Source of the DNA: JBJKRF01 sp046704785
GTDB taxonomy: Bacteria; Chloroflexota; Anaerolineae; Anaerolineales; Villigracilaceae
DNA length: 7,951 bases
Reading direction: 5' to 3'
Assembly (NCBI GenBank): GCA_046704785.1
Contig: JBJKRF010000119.1
Span: 1 to 7,951, forward strand
Part shown: in pieces, positions 1 through 4,678 of the stretch
Layout of the letters: the number at the start of each line of letters is the position of its first letter
Numbering within the stretch: position 1 is the stretch's first letter
Position numbers and translations under genes: made by a program
The notes under the pieces: model-generated
What the model saw: the letters and a program-made list of their open reading frames with translations, nothing else
Told to the model about the DNA's origin: nothing
The model's database searches: none

Positions 1-46
1 TTCGTTCGTCCATCATCGGTGCCAGCAATTTGTAGACTCTTTCCAT
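1..46 (-). CDS. Possible 5' end of a leftward gene, cut by the window edge
   Basis: An ATG at 46 on the minus strand opens a frame that stays open to the window edge and reads MERVYKLLAPMMDER. Upstream there is a candidate promoter with a perfect TTGACA (80-108), which is the main reason for listing it. No convincing Shine-Dalgarno precedes the ATG. The LLAPxxDER pattern reminds me of the N-termini of some transposases (ISAzo13-type proteins often start with a similar ALxPxLDER segment), but fifteen residues cannot support a family assignment. It could also be a chance open frame after cysS. Sequence left of the window would settle it. Confidence 0.28.
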   Translation of the reverse strand, partial: MERVYKLLAPMMDER

Positions 47-79
47 TCGTTGAATTGTAGCGGTATTTTGCATCCGTGA

Positions 80-108
80 GTTAAACCACTGCCGAAAAAA
101 TATGTCAA
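80..108 (-). promoter_or_regulatory. Candidate sigma70 promoter for the leftward frame at 46
   Basis: On the minus strand a perfect -35 TTGACA (103-108) is followed after 17 bases by TTTAAC (80-85), a weaker -10. Spacing is optimal. The predicted start lies about 30 bases upstream of the ATG at 46. The -35 overlaps one arm of the inverted repeat at 104-119, so the site could be a promoter with an operator, or the hexamer could belong to a cysS terminator. Confidence 0.35.
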
Positions 109-119
109 CTTATTTTGAC
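94..119 (-). terminator. Weak possible intrinsic terminator downstream of cysS
   Basis: The arms GTCAA (104-108) and TTGAC (115-119) form a five-pair stem with a six-base loop. Reading leftward this is followed by a T-run (complement of AAAAAA at 95-100). It lies about 90 bases past the cysS stop. The stem is short with only two GC pairs, and it shares bases with the TTGACA hexamer, so an operator function is equally possible. Confidence 0.3.
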
Positions 120-206
120 GAGGCTCCATAGTGGAAAACCGGGATGAAACAACTCTGCGCTGCTATTGGCCAGCGGGATGACATCGTTACCCACTACACT
201 TGCCGA

Positions 207-1604
207 TTATCCCCATCTCCAGGTAGTGCCGTCTTTGCCATCCTCGATGGTGACGCCCAGCCCTTTGAGGCGGTCGCGGATCAGGTCGGACAGGGCCCAT
301 TGTTTTTGTTGGCGGGCTTCGGCGCGGACGTCGACCAGCAGATCGATGAATTTATCGGCGTCACCCGACCCTTTCTTTTCGCTCAGGCGCAGCCCGAAGA
401 CGCCGGCCAACGCGCGGATCAAATCCTGCGCGGGTTGAAGTTGCGCCCCGGTTGCACCGCCGTCGCGGGCGGTGTTGACGGCGCGCACCAGGTCGAAGAG
501 ATTGCCCAGCGCCCCGGCGGTGTTGAAATCGTCGTCCATGGCGGCGATAAAAGCCTGCTGGGTAGCGTCGACCTGGGCCAGGAGGGCAGAGGCGGCCTCC
601 GCCGGGAGTCCCTGCGCTGACGGCGAGGCTGGCCGAAGTCCGGATTTGATCCGTTCCAGGCCCTTTTCGGCGCTGTCCAATGTCTCGTCGTTGAACATCA
701 GCGGGGCGCGGTACGACCCGTTCAAAACCAACATGCGCATCACGTCGGCATCGCGCTTGGACAGGAATTCTTTGATGCTGATGATGTTGCCAAGCGATTT
801 GGACATTTTTTCGCCGCCGAGTTGCAACATGCCGTTGTGCATCCAGTAGCGCGCGAAAGGTTTGCCCGTGTAGCTTTCGGATTGGGCGATTTCGTTTTCG
901 TGGTGCGGGAAGATGAGGTCGTTGCCGCCGCCATGGATGTCGATTTGCTCGCCGAGTTCCTGCAGGTTCATGGCCGAGCACTCGATGTGCCAGCCGGGGC
1001 GGCCTTTTCCCCAGGGGCTGTCCCAGGAGGGTTCGCCGGGCTTGGCAGCCTTCCACAGGGCAAAATCCATGGGGTGTTCCTTGGCTTCCTCGACTTCGAT
1101 GCGGGCGCCGGCCTGCATATCGTCCAACTTGCGCCCGGAGAGTTTGCCGTAATCCTCGTCTTGGGTGACGCGAAAGTAGACGTCGCCGTTGGAGGCGGCG
1201 TAGGCGTAGCCTTTTTCGACCAGGCCTTGCACGAAGGCGATGATCTGCGCCATGGTCTGACTGACCCGCGGCTTGGAGGTGGCCGGCAGGATGTTCAGAT
1301 CGGTGAGGTTCTGGTCGAACTCGTCGATATAGCGCTTCGACAGGACGAAAGGATCCATGTTCATTTGATTGGCGCGGTTGATGATTTTATCGTCCACGTC
1401 GGTGTAGTTCATGACGTGACGGATGTTGAACCCGCGATAGGCGAGATAACGGCGAACGATGTCGAAGACGAGCGCCGACATGGCGTGTCCGACGTGTGCG
1501 TCGTTGTAAACCGTCGGGCCGCAAACGTACATTTTGACAATGCCGGGCTCGATCGTCTGAAAGTTTTCTTTTTTGCGGGTGAGCGTATTGTAGATGCGCA
1601 GCAT
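207..1604 (-). CDS. cysS: Cysteinyl-tRNA synthetase
   Basis: Class I aminoacyl-tRNA synthetase that charges tRNA-Cys with cysteine in the cytosol, using ATP. The 465 residues match the usual family length (about 460). The protein shows CGPTVY near residues 28-33, the HIGH-equivalent HVGH at 37-40, WHIECSAM at 205-212, HGGGNDLIFPHHENE around 224-238 and KMSKS at 266-270. The zinc ligands expected from the E. coli enzyme fall at the same positions: Cys28, Cys209, His234, Glu238. The C-terminal DALR-type helical region is present (DDDFNTAGALGNLF, 357-370), and the end reads WALSDLIRDRLKGLGVTIED before a terminal TTWRWG. I chose the ATG at 1604 because AGGAG sits six bases upstream and the protein then begins MLRIYNTLTRK as in homologues; the in-frame ATG at 1634 adds ten non-conserved residues. 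It is the last gene of the leftward cluster, 34 bases after the DUF805 gene. Confidence 0.97.
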   Translation of the reverse strand: MLRIYNTLTRKKENFQTIEPGIVKMYVCGPTVYNDAHVGHAMSALVFDIVRRYLAYRGFNIRHVMNYTDVDDKIINRANQMNMDPFVLSKRYIDEFDQNLTDLNILPATSKPRVSQTMAQIIAFVQGLVEKGYAYAASNGDVYFRVTQDEDYGKLSGRKLDDMQAGARIEVEEAKEHPMDFALWKAAKPGEPSWDSPWGKGRPGWHIECSAMNLQELGEQIDIHGGGNDLIFPHHENEIAQSESYTGKPFARYWMHNGMLQLGGEKMSKSLGNIISIKEFLSKRDADVMRMLVLNGSYRAPLMFNDETLDSAEKGLERIKSGLRPASPSAQGLPAEAASALLAQVDATQQAFIAAMDDDFNTAGALGNLFDLVRAVNTARDGGATGAQLQPAQDLIRALAGVFGLRLSEKKGSGDADKFIDLLVDVRAEARQQKQWALSDLIRDRLKGLGVTIEDGKDGTTWRWG

Positions 1605-1638
1605 GGCTTTCTCCTGCAAATGATGTTCAAGCATACCC

Positions 1639-2052
1639 TTACTTTATCATATCTGTTTGGTTTGTACCATTTCCTGGTTCTGGTTTTCCAAGATTGTCTG
1701 TTGGCAAAGGGCCCTCGCCATACTTGTTCGGGCCTACGGTTCCTTTGACGAACCCCAGTGGAACCAAAAGAACGAGCCAACCAAGCAAGGGCACCAGTGC
1801 GATCAGGCAGTACCATCCGGACTTACCGATGTCATGGAACCGTTTTACTGCAATGACGATCAATGCCGCCACAAGAGGGATTTCCAGAAGCGGCGCAAAG
1901 ATGGAGATGGCGACGACATTCTGCCCATTTTCTAAAACGGCGACGAGGAAAACCAGGACGAAAAGGATGACGCAAGGCACGATCATGGCCAGCCACCAGG
2001 TTCGGCGACTGAGCCGTCCGTTGGCAGAGAGATACACTTTCCACTCGAACAT
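1639..2052 (-). CDS. DUF805 family small membrane protein
   Basis: A 137-residue inner-membrane protein of the DUF805 (PF05656) family, whose function is not established. The family hallmarks are all visible: the N-terminal aromatic/GR segment (FEWKVYLSANGRLSRRTWW, residues 2-20), the signature KRFHDIGKSGW at 70-80, and GTVGPNKYGEGP at 104-115 near the end. Hydrophobic segments at about 21-40, 46-68 and 81-102 suggest three membrane helices, followed by a polar Gly/Pro/Asn-rich tail (116-137). The ATG at 2052 has AAGGAG eight bases upstream; the open frame extends 68 codons further, but that part overlaps the 3' end of the acyltransferase gene and looks nothing like the family. It lies between the acyltransferase and cysS genes in the same orientation and is probably co-transcribed. 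Nothing in the sequence ties it functionally to either neighbour. Confidence 0.92.
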   Translation of the reverse strand: MFEWKVYLSANGRLSRRTWWLAMIVPCVILFVLVFLVAVLENGQNVVAISIFAPLLEIPLVAALIVIAVKRFHDIGKSGWYCLIALVPLLGWLVLLVPLGFVKGTVGPNKYGEGPLPTDNLGKPEPGNGTNQTDMIK

Positions 2053-2116
2053 GTTTTTTACTCCTTGATCGATAAAAATGACGTGCGTTCTGGCTTTTCC
2101 GGCATGGACTCGCCGA

Positions 2117-3169
2117 CTACGGAGCGGCCCGCTGGCCGACGCCGAACCAGCTTGCCAGCAGCGGGTTGGGGCGCAGCACGCAGGCATAGATGAACAGGGG
2201 AACCAGCACCCCGGCGGCGAACGAGAGCGCGTCCGCCGGGTATTCGCCCAGTCCAACGGCCACCAGCTTGTCGTGCAGGTAGAACTGCACCGCGTAATGG
2301 AAGATCAACACCACGATCGAAGCGCCGCCCACATACTGCAAAGCCCGGAAGCCGCTGTGCCAGCCCCGCTCCAGCCAGCGGGCGAAGGCCAGTACCATCA
2401 AGCTGCCCGACAGCACCTTGAGCGTCACGATCACAAACGAGTCGTAGCGCCGGACGTAGAAATCCAGCGTAGCGGGGGAGAGCAGGTTCAGGCCGAAGAA
2501 CAAGGCCGTCGCACCCAGCAGCACCCAACGCGAATCCAGCCATTCGAAGGGCAGCGAACGCCGCAACTCGTAGCCGGCCAGGAAGAACGCCCCGGTCACC
2601 AGCAGCGCGTCCGCCGTCCAGGGCAGGCCGTCGAAACGGAAAGCGTGTCCGGCCAGCGAGAAGGTAAAGGGCCAGAAGGCTTTCAAGGTGGCAACGCCCA
2701 GGCCCAACAGCGCCAGCAGCAACAGCGCCCGCAGCCAGCCTTTCGCCAGGCGGTCATAGATCAGCTTGATAACCACGAAGGCAAAGATATTCAGCAGGAA
2801 TAAATGCGGCAGGAACCACAACGGCGGCCAGTCCAGCGAATTCGTGCCCGCGAAAACGGCTTTCCCCAGGCGGCGTAGGATGGTCGGCAGGCCCATATCG
2901 GAATACAGAGCCGAGGTCAGGTAGAGCGTCAGCACGGCGGCGATATACGGCAACAGCAGGCTCTTGAAGCGCCGCTTCACCAGTTGCCAGAAACCGTACT
3001 CCTTCTTGAAGAACATGCCCGAGACCAGGAAGAAGAACGGCATGTGGAACGAATAGATGGTCTGGTACACCAGGGGAAAATCGTCTTTGATGTGGTTGTG
3101 CCCCAACACCACCAGCAGGATTCCGAGACCTTTGGCTACGTCGAGCCACGCGATCCGTTTTGTGGACAT
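2117..3169 (-). CDS. Membrane-bound O-acyltransferase, acyltransferase family 3
   Basis: A 350-residue polytopic membrane protein of the acyltransferase 3 family (PF01757; closest in style to the fucose 4-O-acetylase group, COG3594). Members transfer acetyl or other acyl groups to sugars of exopolysaccharides, lipopolysaccharide or antibiotics. Visible signatures are RIAWLDVAKGLGILLVVLGH (residues 5-24), with the conserved Asp10 and His24, YSFHMPFFFLVSGMFF (39-54) and PLWFLPHLFLLN (116-127). About ten hydrophobic segments follow through to VLVPLFIYACVL (321-332). Length is normal for the family. The ATG at 3169 has AGGAGG seven bases upstream. It starts 21 bases after the SMP-30 gene, so the two are almost certainly co-transcribed. 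A sugar lactonase next to a sugar acylase hints at carbohydrate metabolism, but the acceptor cannot be read from the sequence. Confidence 0.93.
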   Translation of the reverse strand: MSTKRIAWLDVAKGLGILLVVLGHNHIKDDFPLVYQTIYSFHMPFFFLVSGMFFKKEYGFWQLVKRRFKSLLLPYIAAVLTLYLTSALYSDMGLPTILRRLGKAVFAGTNSLDWPPLWFLPHLFLLNIFAFVVIKLIYDRLAKGWLRALLLLALLGLGVATLKAFWPFTFSLAGHAFRFDGLPWTADALLVTGAFFLAGYELRRSLPFEWLDSRWVLLGATALFFGLNLLSPATLDFYVRRYDSFVIVTLKVLSGSLMVLAFARWLERGWHSGFRALQYVGGASIVVLIFHYAVQFYLHDKLVAVGLGEYPADALSFAAGVLVPLFIYACVLRPNPLLASWFGVGQRAAP

Positions 3170-3190
3170 AGCAACTCCTCCTGCTGCTGC

Positions 3191-4072
3191 CTAATCCTGG
3201 AAGACGAAGGTGGGCGCCCCCGTGGCGTCCGTCTGCAAACGGAACAGGCCCCCCGTGGCCGGGAAAGCCGTCAAATCGGCCGGACTCACACCCTTGCGCG
3301 CCGAAGTGACGTACAGCTCATTCCGTTGCGCGCCGCCGAAGACGCACGAACTGACGTTTTTGGCCGGCATGGGAATGCGTTCCAGCAGTTGGCCGTTCTC
3401 CGGCTGCCAGACGGTCAGCGCCGCCCCGGCCCACATTGCCACCCACAGCCGGCCCTCGGCGTCGGAAGTCATGCCGTCCGGCCAGCCGAATTCTGGCGGC
3501 ACACGCACCGCCACGCGCGGGTTGGCGATCGCGCCGCTTTGCGCGTCGTAATCGAAGGCCTGGATTTCGTGCGTGGGCGTATCGATGAAGTAAAAGGTGC
3601 GCCGGTCGGGGCTCCAGGTCATGCCGTTGGAGATGCGCAGGCCCGTGAGCAGCGTCTGCAGGCTGCCGTCCGGGCTGAGCGAGTACAACGAACCGCTGGC
3701 TTGCTCTTCGGCATCGTCCATCGAGCCGGCCAGGAAGCGCCCTTCAGGGCTGCATTTGCCGTCGTTGAAGCGGTTGCCGGGCAGGTGCGCTTCAAGGGGA
3801 GCGATCCTGCTCACTTCCGCGCTGGACAGGTCGAGGCTGGCCAGACCCTCCTTCATCGCCAGGATGACGTTTCCGCTGCGGGTCGGCACCGCGCAGCCGA
3901 GCAGGCTGCCCACCTCGTAACTACGGTCGCTGCCTTCGATAGGATGGTAGACGTGCAGGCGCCCGGCGCGGATGTCCACCCAGGTGAGCAGTCCGTTGCG
4001 GGCTTCCCAACTGGGGCCTTCACCCAGGAAAGCCCTGGCATCGACGAGCAGTTCGGGGGCGCTGTATCGCAT
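3191..4072 (-). CDS. SMP-30/gluconolactonase/LRE family lactonase
   Basis: A 293-residue six-bladed beta-propeller enzyme of the SGL (PF08450) family, which hydrolyses sugar lactones using one divalent metal ion. The metal ligands expected from the family are present: Glu18 in LGEGPSWE, Asn149 in GLRISNGMTWSPD and Asp199 in FGWPDGMTSDAEGRLWVA. The substrate-contacting pair Arg101/Asn103 is in PGNRFNDGKCSPEGRF. These positions are at or within five residues of those in human regucalcin, so the enzyme is probably active. There is no signal peptide, so it should be cytosolic. The ATG at 4072 has GAGG five bases upstream. It is the first gene of the leftward cluster, behind the extended -10 promoter at 4136-4144. 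The exact substrate (gluconolactone, galactonolactone or another) cannot be assigned from the sequence. Confidence 0.94.
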   Translation of the reverse strand: MRYSAPELLVDARAFLGEGPSWEARNGLLTWVDIRAGRLHVYHPIEGSDRSYEVGSLLGCAVPTRSGNVILAMKEGLASLDLSSAEVSRIAPLEAHLPGNRFNDGKCSPEGRFLAGSMDDAEEQASGSLYSLSPDGSLQTLLTGLRISNGMTWSPDRRTFYFIDTPTHEIQAFDYDAQSGAIANPRVAVRVPPEFGWPDGMTSDAEGRLWVAMWAGAALTVWQPENGQLLERIPMPAKNVSSCVFGGAQRNELYVTSARKGVSPADLTAFPATGGLFRLQTDATGAPTFVFQD

Positions 4073-4135
4073 ATCATCCTCACGGTCATGGAGCGTTTTT
4101 GAGTCGAACGGGGAGGCACATTTGCAACCGTGGGC

Positions 4136-4144
4136 ATTATATCA
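4136..4144 (-). promoter_or_regulatory. Extended -10 promoter for the leftward cluster
   Basis: On the minus strand the sequence TGATATAAT (complement of 4144-4136) is a perfect TATAAT -10 with the TGn extension. No good -35 lies 16-18 bases upstream, which fits extended -10 promoters. The predicted transcription start is near 4129, giving a leader of about 57 bases before the ATG at 4072. Confidence 0.55.
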
Positions 4145-4212
4145 GGTGGCCTTGTGAGAATCGGCGAACGAACGGATTTGTGAGGGCGCGGGCAATCCCA
4201 AAGAATCTGTCT

Positions 4213-4240
4213 GGCAGACTGCCTGTTTGCGATTGCAGGC
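4213..4240. promoter_or_regulatory. Candidate operator around the rightward -35
   Basis: GGCAG-A-CTGCC (4213-4223) is a perfect 11-base palindrome. An overlapping inverted repeat, GCCTG (4221-4225) and CAGGC (4236-4240), brackets the -35 hexamer of the rightward promoter. This is where a repressor would block polymerase. No regulator gene is visible in the window, and arms this short can arise by chance. Confidence 0.28.
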
Positions 4241-4254
4241 TTTTCCTCTATAAT
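4227..4254 (+). promoter_or_regulatory. Sigma70-like promoter for the effector/STAND pair
   Basis: TTGCGA (4227-4232), a 16-base spacer and a perfect TATAAT (4249-4254) lie directly before the two-gene unit. The predicted start is about 4261, the first base of the Shine-Dalgarno, so the leader would be only about 11 bases. Confidence 0.65.
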
Positions 4255-4260
4255 GTGTGC

Positions 4261-4266
4261 AGGAGG
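4261..4266 (+). promoter_or_regulatory. Shine-Dalgarno deciding the start of the small effector gene
   Basis: A full AGGAGG lies five bases before the ATG at 4272. It selects this ATG over the in-frame GTG at 4257, which lies upstream of the ribosome site and probably outside the transcript. Confidence 0.8.
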
Positions 4267-4271
4267 TTAAG

Positions 4272-4673
4272 ATGGACCCTATCACGTTAGCGAGCGGCAC
4301 GTTGGCCTTGCTGGCGCCTTCTCTGGCCAAGGCCGGGGGAGTCGTCGTCGATAAGGCCGTGGAGTCTCTGCCCGAGGCTGCCGGGAAACTGTGGGAAGCC
4401 ATTTCGGCCAAGTTCGAAGGCCGGCCCGCGGCCCAGGAAGCTGCCAAAGACCTGGCTGCCGCGCCCGACGATGCCGATAACCAGGCGGCTTTCCGTAAGG
4501 AACTCCGGAAGGCCCTGAGCGACGATCCCGAATTTCTGGCGGCCCTGTCCGACTTGTTGTCCAAGGCGCAGCAGGAGCACCAGGCTCAGGGCGGCGTAAA
4601 CGTCAGCGTGGGCGGCAGCGTCTCCGGCAACATCGTCATCGGCAACAACAACCGCGTCAACGACAAAAAGTAA
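4272..4673 (+). CDS. Small helical protein with C-terminal RHIM/BASS-like motif; putative Bell-type cell-death effector
   Basis: A 133-residue protein that I do not recognise as a named gene. The first 105 residues look all-helical. An amphipathic to hydrophobic N-terminus (MDPITLASGTLALLAP, then SLAKAGGVVV to residue 26) resembles the start of fungal HeLo-like and bacterial Bell domains, which insert into membranes. Charged Ala-rich helices follow (about 34-105), including KLWEAISAKFEGRPAAQEA. The C-terminus (107-130) is abruptly different: Gly, Val and Asn rich, with the core IVIGNNNRV at 121-129, leaving only NDKK after it. This fits the RHIM consensus and matches the N-terminus of the STAND protein encoded five bases downstream (13 of 19 identical). 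By analogy with BASS/NLR gene pairs I infer a membrane-attacking effector that polymerises when templated by the receptor. An adaptor without toxicity is an alternative. The gene call is secure; the function is inference. Confidence 0.9.
   Translation: MDPITLASGTLALLAPSLAKAGGVVVDKAVESLPEAAGKLWEAISAKFEGRPAAQEAAKDLAAAPDDADNQAAFRKELRKALSDDPEFLAALSDLLSKAQQEHQAQGGVNVSVGGSVSGNIVIGNNNRVNDKK
4608..4652 (+). repeat. First copy of the amyloid-like motif (effector C-terminus)
   Basis: Codons 113-127 of the small gene. They repeat at 4709-4753, 101 bases away and in another reading frame of the chromosome, with 38 of 45 bases identical. The differences fall mainly at the variable positions of the motif (Ser/Asn, Ser/Asp, Asn/Ser, Asn/His), so the motif, not just the DNA, is conserved. 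Confidence 0.85.
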
Positions 4674-4678
4674 TTCGC

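Noticed and set aside
1605..1634. Ten-codon upstream start for cysS
   Set aside because: The ATG at 1604 has a well-placed AGGAG and gives the conserved N-terminus.
822..1748. 308-codon open frame on the plus strand
   Set aside because: Antisense to cysS, which has all its catalytic and zinc-binding residues; the plus-strand translation has no recognisable motif.
2053..2256. 68-codon N-terminal extension of the DUF805 gene
   Set aside because: Overlaps the acyltransferase 3' end, has no family similarity, and the ATG at 2052 has a strong Shine-Dalgarno and the canonical family start.
2078..4102. Two long plus-strand frames (2078-2803 and 2984-4102)
   Set aside because: Antisense to the acyltransferase and SMP-30 genes; charged, Gln/Arg-rich translations without motifs or ribosome sites.
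4257..4271. GTG start five codons upstream of the small effector gene
   Set aside because: It precedes the AGGAGG that serves the ATG at 4272 and lies upstream of the predicted transcript start.
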